DNA from: Theristus sp. LFF4_11
Lineage: Eukaryota > Nematoda > Chromadorea > Monhysterida > Xyalidae
Length of the DNA: 64,000 nt
Assembly (NCBI GenBank): GCA_030248135.1
Contig: JASANC010003012.1
Span: 22,828 to 86,827, forward strand
Direction of reading: 5' to 3'
Part shown: piece by piece, positions 20,668 to 30,676 of the stretch
Position numbering within the stretch: position 1 is the stretch's first letter
Layout: the number at the start of each line of letters is the position of its first letter
Made by a program: the position numbers and the translations under genes
The notes under the pieces: generated by a model
Database searches by the model: none
The model's input: the letters and a program-made list of their open reading frames with translations, nothing else
What the model was told of the DNA's origin: nothing

Positions 20668-23600
20668 ATGATGACCAAAGAAATGAAGAACAACAACTCG
20701 CACTCCGTTTATCTGTTGCTCATCGCGTCCGCTCTTTACCAAGTTGAATTCGGTAAGCTTGGTTTTTCGGCAGCGTCATTGCTTATTTCTGTTCTTTTTG
20801 GGTTTTTCCCATTTTATGCATTTTGAACGTACAACAAGGGCAAGGGCTCAATAATTTTTGCATCGCAATCGCGCTCCATTATTCGCTTGCAAACTTTCGG
20901 CATATAGGGCTTTTCTAAAAAACATGGCAAACTTTTCAGCGTACGCAAGTCGAGTACTACTGAAAGACGTGCAAGTGCTGACGCTGCGCGAGGGACAGCA
21001 GACAACGGGGCGTCGTAATGCGCCGGTCGCCCAATTGGCGTGCGTCGGTGGTACTGCGGCGAATGCGTTCCGACCGAAAGTCGTCCAGTGTTACAATCGT
21101 GGCTGGGACGGGCAGGACGTTCAGGTCAGTACCGTGGGCGGGGGGGGGGGTGGGGGGTGCACCCCCCAGAGCACCAGAGACCGTGGGGTGGGGGGGGGGG
21201 GGGGCACCGTGCCACCCCCCCCCCCCTAAAACCGGGCGGACCCCCCCCTCGAAAATTTGGCCGACACCCCCCACACCCCCCATGAAATTTTGTCTGGCGG
21301 AGACCCCCCCCCAAAATTTTCTGCACACCCTAAATTTTTTTTCGAAAATCATGATTTTTTGTCTATAAAGTCTATAATATAAGCTGAATATATGATAACT
21401 TGACCATCTTCATTGTAATTTCAAAGATTTTGCAGCTAAATTTAGCGTTTTTCCTTTAAAATTTAAGCGAAAAAAATTCATGGGGGGGGGTAGGGGCCGG
21501 GGGGTAGGGTTAGGGGCTTTGAAAAAAAAAAATTTTTTATTTTTTTTTTGTTTTTTTTTTTAAAAATTTGGATTTTTTTTCAAACTTAAAAAAAAAATTT
21601 GAAAAATTTTTCTTCTACTTTGCTCTGAAAATTCGATTTATGGCATAATTTTTTGAAAGTTCAAACCAAATTTTCTTCCCAACTTCTTTGTGTGCTTAGG
21701 TACATGTCATTATTTGGTCATTTTGACCGACGTACTCCATGTTTTTCGATTTGGATGACTTCTAGAGTCAATTTTTAGCGTTGAAATGACTTAACTGAAT
21801 TGAAATATCGTTTCAGAAATCGTTTTCTTGCAACTTAGAACATGTTTTTTCAGTCGGTAGGCCATGAGATGAACATGATATTTTTGTTGATTGGCGTATG
21901 TTATAGGTCTACAATGGAGTTGTGCGATATATTGTTAAACAATTGGAGCGGAGATGTTGGTTAATACCACATCACACGACCGTTTTTCAGATACCCGATA
22001 ACATGGCCACATGTTAAAACTTGCGTGCTGAGCTAAACTAACGTGTTAAACTTGCGTCTGTCAGTTGCCCGCAACGTGATCGCGAAATCATGGTACGTGT
22101 TTTCGATACGATGATTTGAAGAGTGGGCTCTCGCCATGTGGCAGATAGCATAGCTGGTTGAACCTGAAAGTAAGTGTCTTGGGGGGGGGGGGGGGCGACC
22201 GGGTCGACAGGGGTTGCCGACTTAGCTACAGCAAACAGGAATTTTTGAACACAGTCAAATTTTGGTAATTTTCCAAAGAGGAACAACTAAGAACGGTTCA
22301 ATGTTCAAGTACACGTCGAAAATTGTCCTGTTTTACTGTTGAAAATGCAACTTTCCCTCTATGAAATGGACATAATTTCAATAAAACACGATTTTCGCTC
22401 TTATAGTTTTCCGGATCGTTCTGAAAATAGTCTAGATGAACTCAGCTCGACGAGACGCTTCGAACAAACCTAACTTGTAAAAAAAAATTTTTTTTTTTTA
22501 AATTTTTTTTTAATTTAAAAAAAAAATCCGGATTTTTTTTCCCCCTAACCCTACCGGGGGGGGTGGACCCCCCCCACAGAAAATTTTGAAAAAATGCACC
22601 CCCCCCCATGGGACCCCCTGGGGGGGGTCCTAGGGTTAGGGGCTTTGAAAAAAAAAAAATTTATTTTTTTTTTCGTTTTTTTTTAAATTTGGATTTTTTT
22701 TTCAAACTTAAAAAAAATTTGAAAAATTTTTCTTCTACTTTGCTCTGAAAATTCGATTTATGGCATAATTTTTTGAAAGTTCAAACCAAATTTTCTTCCC
22801 TTTGTGTGCTTCTTTGTACCAAACACACTTCTTTGTGTGCTTAGGTACATGTCATTATTTGGTCATTTTGACCGACGTACTCCATGTTTTTCGATTTGGA
22901 TGACTTCTAGAGTCAATTTTTAGCGTTGAAATGACTTAACTGAATTGAAATATCGTTTCAGAAATCGTTTTCTTGCAACTTAGAACATGTTTTTTCAGTC
23001 GGTAGGCCATGAGATGAACATGATATTTTGTTGATTGGCGTATGTTATAGGTCTACAATGGAGTTGTGCGATATATTGTTAAACAATTGGAGCGGAGATG
23101 TTGGTTAATACCACATCACACGACCGTTTTTCAGATACCCGATAACATGGCCAAATGTTAAAACTTGCGTGGTGAGCTAAACTAACGTGTTAAACTTGCG
23201 TCTGTCAGTTGCCCGCAACGTGATCGCGAAATCATGGTACGTGTTTTCGATACGATGATTTGAAGAGTGGGCTCTCGCCATGTGGCAGATAGCATAGCTG
23301 GTTGAACCTGAAAGTAAGTGTCTTGGGGGGGCGACCGGGTCGACAGGGGTTGCCGACTTAGCTACAGCAAACAGGAATTTTTGAACACAGTCAAATTTTG
23401 GTAATTTTCTAAAGAGGAACAACTAAGAACGGTTCAATATTCAAGTACACGTCGAAAATTGTCCTGTTTTACTGTTGAAAATGCAACTTTCCCTCTATGA
23501 AATGGACATAATTTCAATAAAACACGATTTTCGCTCTTATAGTTTTCCGGATCGTTCTGAAAATAGTCTAGATGAACTCAGCTCGACGAGACGCTTCGAA

Positions 23601-26325
23601 CAAACCTAACTTGTAAAAAAAATTAAAAAAAAAATTTTTTTTTTATTTAAAAAAAATCCGGATTTTTTTTCCCCCTAACCCTAGGGGGTCCCACGTTACC
23701 ATAGGTTGGACCCCCCCTCACTTTTTGGTCGGCACCCCCCCACGGCACCATACCCCCCCCCCTTCGAAAATTTGTTTGGGCCCACGGTACTGGTTCAGGT
23801 GGGAGAGGAGGTCTTCAGAACACGCTCAAAGCAATTAGCAAATGCAAAACCGGGCACACGATAATTAGATTAGAACAAATGCGTAACATTAGATACGAAT
23901 CAGATCAAAAAACATAAGGGGCAAAGCAGTTGACAGAAACGACATGCACATGGAAACTTAGAAGTCGTTCGATCATTGTCATCGGCAGTTTGGTCTTGGT
24001 GGATGTAGCTCGTACCTTGCATTTTCTAGCCAAAAGTTAGAATCTCAAAAGTCATGACTATTTTGTTTTTCGTCGATTGAATTTTCAAATTCAAAAGATT
24101 GAAACCAGTTTCCTTTCTACGTCTGCATTGAGTCGCAGAACCCAAAGAAAATGATAATAGTTAAAATTTTTGACCTTATGATCCACTCATCTCATTTTGT
24201 GTTTTGAATTTCAGTGGGAATGTAAGACGGACATGGACGCTGACTATCGTTTCGGTGACATCGCAGTGACGTGCGAGGGCTACGACTATCCTGACGATCC
24301 GTATATTCTAGCGGGCTCTTGCGGGGTAAGTCAGTTTATTTCACAGACAACAACTTTGTTGATTTTTGATTGGATCTCACAAAAAAACTAGATTGTTTTT
24401 CAAGCTTGAATACACACTCGACTACACTGAATCTGGTGAGCACAACAGGAAACAGCAAAGTGGCGGTGGCGGTTGGTACAGTTCGGGCTGGCAAAAGTTA
24501 GTCATCGATATTGTATCAGGGTTTTTACGCAAAATCGTGCGTCAATGACGCAAAATAATTTGCGCTTACGCAAAATTTTTCGACCGTTTGCGTCAATTGA
24601 CGCAAGAAAATTTTGACGAAAAAAACCCGTATTGTATCCACTCTTCAATTTGTCTGCATAGACTGAGCGGATTATTCCATCAGCTCTTTCCTCTATTAAC
24701 TTTCTATTTTTCGACATTTCTCATTTAATTTCAAAGGTAGTCCCATGTTTCTGCTTGTTGTTGTTGGGATTTTTAGGCGACGTTTTTAGCGCCAGGGACG
24801 CGTACAGAACGCCATTGATTGATAGGGCGCCCATCGAGTTTTCTCTGTCATTAAGTGACTATACACCCCGTCGGCGGGGCTCGATCCCGAGAGCCGACTG
24901 TAGTCTAACGCAGTACCACCAGGCCACGAGCGGTGACGATATTCCAGGCCGTACCAGCACCGCGAGAAGCACAGCGTCGTCGGCTCGCTCACATTCCTGC
25001 TCTGTGTCGGCGGCGTGATCTACGTCGTCTACAAAACCTGCATCGCGCCACCACCGTCGTCGTCGTCGCCTGATGATCAAGGCGACAACAGACGTAGCGC
25101 CGGCGGCGGCTCCTGGTGGGGTCCCGGCGGGGGAGGTGGGCCCGGATCGGGCGGCCCTGACGCGCCCGGTTGGCGGCCGCACCCCTCAGCGCCGCCGCCG
25201 CCGCCATACTCGGAGAAAGATGAATACGAACAGCAGCAGCAGGCGTCGTCGTCCGGCACGGGCCGGGGCCACCACGGTGCTCGCAATGACCGACCCGGAT
25301 TCTGGACGGGTCTGGGCGCTGGCGGCCTGCTCGGCTATTTGTTCGGCAACCGCGGCGGGCGCACCTAGTGCGGCAATTTTTTTAATATTTTGTTTTGATT
25401 TTCATTTTAAATCTGGAAAGTGATTTCTACCTCCAGCATTGTGTTCTGTTTGTTAACTTTTACCAAATCATCATCTTCACCACACACCAGTCGGTAAAAA
25501 CCGGCTTCAATAGGTAAAAACTCCAATAGGCTTTGCAAAACCACGGGAAACCGTTTTCAGTTCGCCATACGGAGGCTACGGCTACGGGAATGGAGGTTAC
25601 GGAGGCGGATGGGGTTGGGGCGGCAGCGGGTGGGGCGGAGGCGGATATCGACGGGGATTTGGCGGAGGTTTGAGTTTTACTTAGTGACATTGTTCTTCAA
25701 AAGCTCTTTGCAACAGAGTCGCGTGTCTACAGTTGAATTCGATGCGCTGATTGAATAGAGTGATTCACGAGTGATAGAGAGTGAGTGAAGTTATGCTGTA
25801 TGATGGGGGCGTGATGCGAGTTCCTTAAATAGGGCCCGGTCACTTAGGCTATTTTGAATTGCCGCTTAAACAGTGAAACCAGTTTCTTTTCAACGCCTGC
25901 AAACGCACTGAGTCGCAGAACCTAAATGGTTGATATTATTCGGATTCGTAGTTCGATTATTTGGATTCAGTGTATGTGACAGTTGACTCGAAAACAACAT
26001 TCCAGTAATTTGATTTGTTTCTCTTGGCGTTTCTCCAGGTGGGGGTGGTTGGGGTGGCTTTTCTGGCGGGCCATCCACCTCCGGTTTCAGCGGTGGAGGC
26101 AGTGGCTCAAGGACTGCTTCAGGTAAACAACCAGTTTCATTTATTTCCGTGATATTGCACGATCAAATTGCGCATACCCCTAAAATTATTGAGCTTTATG
26201 ATGTGAGAAATTCGAATATTTTTTCAAGCTGTCTCGTGTAAACTAAACTGTCTCACCAACTGTCTCGCCGTTTGAAAACTCACCTTTCGGATTTTTTAGG
26301 TTTTGGTGGCACCCGACGACGATAA
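20668..26325 (+). CDS. SARAF: SARAF (TMEM66), regulator of store-operated calcium entry
   Basis: Eight exons (20668-20752, 20940-21124, 24215-24325, 24405-24496, 24948-25367, 25561-25667, 26039-26122, 26300-26325) give 369 residues with all phases consistent. SARAF is an ER membrane protein that inactivates STIM-Orai calcium entry after store refilling. Exon 1 encodes a signal peptide (VYLLLIASALYQVEF). The lumenal domain reads VLLKDVQVLTL, LACVGGTAA, KVVQCYNRGWDGQDVQWEC, VTCEGYDYPDD and YILAGSCG, very close to human SARAF. A single membrane span follows (SVVGSLTFLLCVGGVIYVVY). The cytosolic tail has PPPPYSEKDEYE, RPGFWTGLGAGGLLGYLFG and a Gly-rich run, ending TASGFGGTRRR against human TASGYGGTRRR. 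Intron 2 holds nested hAT-type elements inserted at its donor. Intron 4 holds a 113-bp hAT-type element and a SINE ending 12 bases before exon 5. The exon 5 donor overlaps an in-frame TAG (see findings). Confidence 0.95.
21505..22553. mobile_element. hAT-type element R1, copy 2, nested, 1,049 bp
   Basis: The ends are TAGGGTTAGGGG and CCCCTAACCCTA. The 8-bp duplication CCGGGGGG lies at 21497-21504 and 22554-22561. The unique core is nearly identical to the copies at 22631, 3817 (inverted) and 46833. A minus-strand open frame of about 82 codons sits in the core of all copies, but I see no family resemblance in it. Confidence 0.9.
22631..23683. mobile_element. hAT-type element R1, copy 3, nested, 1,053 bp
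   Basis: The ends are TAGGGTTAGGGG and CCCCTAACCCTA. The 8-bp duplication GGGGGTCC lies at 22623-22630 and 23684-23691. It is inserted in the same host element and the same orientation as copy 2, only 77 bases away. A short local duplication of CTTTGTGTGC sits at about 22800-22850. Confidence 0.9.
24517..24629. mobile_element. 113-bp hAT-type miniature element in SARAF intron 4
   Basis: The ends are CAGGGTTTTTACGC and GACGAAAAAAACCCG. An 8-bp duplication TATTGTAT lies at 24509-24516 and 24630-24637. The interior is four or five tandem or inverted TTGCGTCA and ACGCAAAAT blocks. It starts 20 bases after the exon 4 donor. Confidence 0.82.
24757..24936 (-). mobile_element. tRNA-derived SINE, copy 2 (antisense), ends 12 bases before SARAF exon 5
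   Basis: It is the reverse complement of the SINE at 13858: TTGTTGTTGGGATTTTTAGGCGACG tail side first, then GGGGCTCGATCCC (B box complement) and ACCACCAGGCCACGAG (A box complement). The sequence between the SINE head and exon 5 is only GATATTCCAG-like, so the acceptor of exon 5 has SINE sequence where its pyrimidine tract should be. Confidence 0.8.
25790..25925 (+). repeat. SINE-like repeat R2, partial copy in SARAF intron 6
   Basis: It shares TTAAATAGGGCCCGGTCACTTAGGCTATT and CACTGAGTCGCAGAACCTAAA with the interrupted copy around 4850-4985 and the intact copy at 63177-63370. The 5' tRNA-like part is mostly missing. Confidence 0.6.
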
Positions 26326-27359
26326 CAAGTTGTTGCCGTTATCCCGTGGTCAGATTGTGAACAAAGGGCATTTATATTGTATTTATAGTTGTATTTATTT
26401 TGCAAAAAAAGTCAAAATTATGTATTTTTCACTATCTTGGTAAAACGGGTGTTGCACTGTATCATTTCAACGCTCAAAACGAGGAGTCAACACTTTAGCT
26501 GAATAAACTAAACTTCAGCTCATCATTGAGTTGGAAAAAACTTTTGAGCAACCGCAGTTGTGAACACAGTATAAAAACATTTGTTTTTGAGTGAACATGT
26601 GATTTGTGTTGTGTTGATTTTTTGTGGTTTTGTTTGTGATCGTTCCTGGACTATTTTTAAATAGAATTAAATAAATTAAAATTAGTTTAATGTTTCTAAA
26701 TTCAGTCAGTCAGTTTTATTCTGCAGTGCACGGCATAATACCAGAGAAGTGTAAGACACCATGAGTAGGCAAGCCAAAGATTTTCTAAATTTACGTTGGT
26801 GCTTACTGTGCAGTCTTGTTGTCGTGTGTTGCTTGCTTTAAAAAACTTTCAATTCACTTGTGTTTGGCCAACTTTTTTGAGTGAAATCTATATTTACGTG
26901 ACCTCATTTTTGTGATTTTTATTGTTGTAGAAAGAGAAGCTCCAAAGGAATCGAGTGTTTTCTGGTTTATTCATTTTTTATCACATTTCAAGTTTCGTTT
27001 TTTGATAATCTTTCGCAGCAGAACAAAACCGCAATCAAAAAAATACACTATTTCGGAATGTTTCAATATCGCGAGAATTAATGAGACACAAAATTGCTCG
27101 AAAAATAGTCGAAATTCCAGAAATCAGCACAGAATCAACAGAAAAATTCGAATTTAATTCGAATGAAATTTAAAAACCTACACAGAAAAAAATCGAATCT
27201 ACCATAAAATCACAAACAGTCGAACACACAAACGAAGCAACATGCTGAAGCTGATTAATTATACCCATTGACCAATCAGCAAGTGGGCTTCTCAAACAAC
27301 ACAACCAATCAGCTTGTTGCGCACAAAATGTCTGGCTGTCTGTTCGACTGTCGGTCAAA
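26326..27359. other. Convergent intergenic region between SARAF and the small membrane protein
   Basis: It contains the 3' UTR of SARAF (AATAAA-like signals at about 26500 and 26668) and A/T-rich DNA. No other gene or clear repeat was recognised. Confidence 0.55.
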
Positions 27360-28158
27360 TTATGCTCTCGGTAGCAGCGTATAGCATTCAACAGTGATAT
27401 CAGTAGCGGTCGCTTTCTGCGTCGCATTTTTTTCCGAAATTTTCTTTTGGTTGGTGTCCAGGATCGCCATTGGTATTTTCGGTGAATTGACGATGTTCAT
27501 TGGTGAAATTGAGCTAGAGTTATTATTATTACTAGTGCTTAGATTCCAAACGTTTGGTAACTCGTGTCGAAGTTTCGGATTGATAAGGTGACCGTTCTGG
27601 TATGTCATTGGCTCCGTCACGATTTCCACCCGTTTTCGTTGTCTTTCGTGGATGTTTTTAGTCCGGTTTATCCGTTTGCAGTCGTGATTTGTGAGTGTAA
27701 TTTTGGACGAATTTTCTTCTCGACTAGTACTGACTGGCTCCTTAGCGAACAACGCCTGGTAAGCCGAGTGGTGGACTGGCACGAGTCGGTTGTCCTGAAA
27801 AGTTCGGGAAACTTCTTCAAAAGGTCTGTCTACTCTCTACTGTCTCGGGACATTTTTTGTTTTTGTATTTCACGAACACATTGGCTGGTAGCATCTGGTG
27901 AGCCTCCTGTTCATATAAAAAGAGTAAGCACGGCAGCGTATTAAGCGGCATTCATGAAACAGTATTTGTGACGCGCAGCTGTGGTACATAGCTGCGCGGT
28001 CAGTAAATAAGGCTTCATGAATGCCCCTTTGGAATGCTTTTGAGTGGATTGTACAAAAAAAATAATAGTAAACTCACATCCTTGAAAATCGTCCAGAATA
28101 TGAACGCCACAACAGTCGCTATAGAATTGTAGAGTATGTAGATGGTAATATTCTCCAT
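27360..28158 (-). CDS. Small single-pass membrane protein, uncharacterised, two exons
   Basis: Exon 1 (28158-28078) and exon 2 (27794-27360) join in phase 0 (donor GAT|GTGAGT, acceptor CTTTTCAG|GAC), giving 171 residues. The protein begins MENITIYILYNSIATVVAF, with an N-glycosylation sequon (NIT) at residues 3-5 and one hydrophobic span at about residues 6-23. A charged hydrophilic tail follows: VPVHHSAYQALFAKEP, a basic patch HERQRKRVEIV, and an Asn/Ser run. No signal peptide precedes the span, so an N-out, C-in topology resembling KCNE-type single-span proteins is possible; no homology is claimed. A 90-bp palindromic MITE (27941-28030) sits in the intron. No family recognised; the splice signals and the membrane span are the main support. 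Confidence 0.5.
27941..28030. mobile_element. Palindromic MITE P90 copy
   Basis: TTAAGCGGCATTCATGAAAC pairs with the complementary right arm ending GAATGCCCCTT. It lies in the intron of the small membrane-protein gene. Confidence 0.8.
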
Positions 28159-28503
28159 TGATTGTTCGTTTGATCTAGTGAACTTTGTTGAGCCAAAATT
28201 AGCCACCCGCCCGCCCGGACGAAATAATTTACGATAATAAAATCAGCTATTTTGGGGTTTCACCCTATAAGCGAGTTTCAAGTTGATATTGTTTGCAAAC
28301 AGAAACGTGGAATAAAACGACAGATGATGACGAGCGCAAGCCAACTTGCAGAAACTAGTAAAATGTAAAAGCCATTGCGAAATAAACTGAAAATTAAAAC
28401 GGACTCCAGAGCATTGCATATGTCGCAATATTTGTCGCGATGAAAATATCTCACTGATAGGCTGCACTAAATAGTAGATACATTGAGAAACAACCTGCAA
28501 TGT

Positions 28504-28601
28504 TAAGGGGCATTCATGAAGCAGTATTCAGTAGCCGCGTAGCTACAATGTATTTTTAACACAGCGACGAGTCACTAAATACTGCCACATGAATGCCGCT
28601 T
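28504..28601. mobile_element. Palindromic MITE P90 copy
   Basis: AAGGGGCATTCATGAAGCAG pairs with the right arm CATGAATGCCGCTT. The 5' flank reads GTTAAGG. Confidence 0.78.
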
Positions 28602-30452
28602 CACTATTCCTGGAATGCTAGGAAATTCATGAGCGCATTTCATGAAACGTTGGGTAAAACCACTGGGTAAAACGTTGCGTGAAACGTGTTGCCTTGTGGT
28701 TTTGTGTCGCACACCGGTGGATAAACACTGACTGAAATCTGTTGAAAGCCATCCGCGCTGTGCTAAACTGTAGATAAGATCACAGAAATCGGCTACATTG
28801 GGACTGGAACACACGCAATAAGTGAAATATCAATATGCGCTTTTGACTTTGAACTTTAAAAATGTTAAACATAAAATAAACCAATATGAAAAATGACTCA
28901 CAAGAAGCTTAGAACGTTCTTACATGTCCACTAACACTGTTCAGCTGTTTCATATAGTTAAACTAAAAAAAACGATGACGTTTATTGATGATAACAGATA
29001 CAGATCGTCGCAAAATGTAAAACGAGCATTTATTTGAGCACAAACATGAAAATATAATGTGAAGTGAAGGCAAAAATGGTGTAACTTTAAAAAATAATGC
29101 AAACAGAACATTTTACACAGAAAAACCAGTCAGACGAAAAACCACAACAACCAGCGGGGAAAAAAACGTGGCGTGACACAGGCTCGATGCGTATAATGCA
29201 CCTTTTTGGCTTATTCGAAAGGCAAAAACACAACAATTTTGTCAGCGGCGGTTTGCGCATTTTTCTGATCAAACAAGCAAAATAAAATTCTCTTTGCGTT
29301 ATTTATTATTGCAGAAAAAGGCGGACTGAAAATTTGTAAAAAGCGTGTGTGCATCATGTGTATATTCGTTACACTTGCGCAGCGACACGCCGTGAGTCGT
29401 GACACAAACTTGTGATGATGATCTGGACGCACGACACACAAGCGAAAGCAGAGTGACACGTCAGCATTTCGGTGTGCTTGGTTTTTTTGGATGAGAGTTT
29501 TTCACGGTTTAAAACACAAGAAAAGACTGAACGGACTATGCCTGAGAGCAGTTGTGTTTTCACGGGAAGAGATTGGTAGATTGGTCGGTGAAATGAAAAA
29601 TTGAGCTCGGAAAGCGCTGCAAATTGATGTATTTAAGCGATGGAGAACGTTGTTCGCAAAACCCAGACGCTCTCAACAATTCGCGAAAGAAAACTCGACA
29701 GTGCTCAAACGTTCAAACCAAAAAAAACCGTTGGGTGTATCACACACAGCAACAATACCTGTCAAATTTACTGTTTGTCCTGTCGCTCATAAAACTGAGA
29801 AAAGATGGGTGCTTATTTCAAAAGATTGTCCACACACTGGAGAGCTTCGTTTTTGTTGAGCGTAATTCAACAAGAGCGAAGTGAGCAATTTCAACATTGA
29901 AAGCAAAATCTAAAATATACAAGAGCATGGTGGTCAAAGTGGGCAAGATCATGTCACCAAATCTAAAACAAGGAGTCAGGGCAATAATCGACGAAAAGGA
30001 AGGAAACCACCAAAAGTTAAAAAGTTACATTGCTTACAATTGCCTCAATTCTAACAACAGTTTTTGGAACACATAACGATCTGACGAGGACTTGTTTATC
30101 ACTGAACATTTTAGTGACTCTGGTTCCAGCTGTCAGTTTTTGTAAAAACGAAAACACGACATATGTAACAACCATTTTTACAGCTGTCACGTTACGACTG
30201 AAATATGACGGGTATGCTAGCCGATCGTGTAAAAGTCGCCTTTACAATCTTCACGCTGGAATACCAGGTTCAAATGCGGTCGTATTCACCACGTTAAAAA
30301 CCATGCAGTTGCAATAAGTGCCGCAGATTTCCGTTCAGTTCTTTGTTTTAGTTCAGTATTTGGTTAGTATTAAAGATGAGGAAAGAAATTGACAACGTTG
30401 GTCAATGGGAAAAATGCCTTAACCAGGTATCAAACCTAACCAGGTATTGAGG

Positions 30453-30676
30453 ATTTATTCAAACGTGTCCGGACTAAAATGACATCATTTGCTTTAAAAA
30501 CGCCCGTTTGTCAAAGTATAGGCACTAAAATGTCAGTTTGGTGTGACTGATTCGACATTCACCATTTGTTTACGGGAAGAAATCGGCTAAATGGAAAGTC
30601 TGGTTTGCTGTGAACGGCAAGCGCATGTTTGGCGGCACATGACGTCATTTCAGTGGAACACGTTTAAAAAAATATG
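30453..30676. mobile_element. MITE family M5, copy 3
   Basis: It is nearly identical to 5000-5224. One TGACGTCA end has decayed to TGACATCA. Confidence 0.75.

Larger units (their letters stand above)
21127..23792. mobile_element. hAT-type element family H, composite copy at the SARAF intron 2 donor, 2,666 bp
   Basis: It has the same CAGTACCGTGGGC ends as 19358-19918 but in inverted orientation. The flanking 8-bp duplication GTTCAGGT (21119-21126 and 23793-23800) is perfect and consists of the last six bases of SARAF exon 2 plus the intron GT. Segments 21127-21504, about 22554-22630 and about 23684-23792 together correspond to the 561-bp simple copy. The rest is two R1 insertions (21505-22553 and 22631-23683). 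Order of events: family H inserted first, R1 twice afterwards. Confidence 0.9.

Noticed and set aside
22038..22286. An about 82-codon open frame in the core of each R1 element (also at 4057, 23177 and 47341)
   Set aside because: It recurs only because the element copies are nearly identical. It has no family resemblance, its length shifts with a homopolymer run, and nothing suggests it encodes a transposase.
29087..30320. Several 60-95-codon open frames in the gene-poor region
   Set aside because: No conserved motifs, codon bias or splice partners; lengths are those expected by chance.
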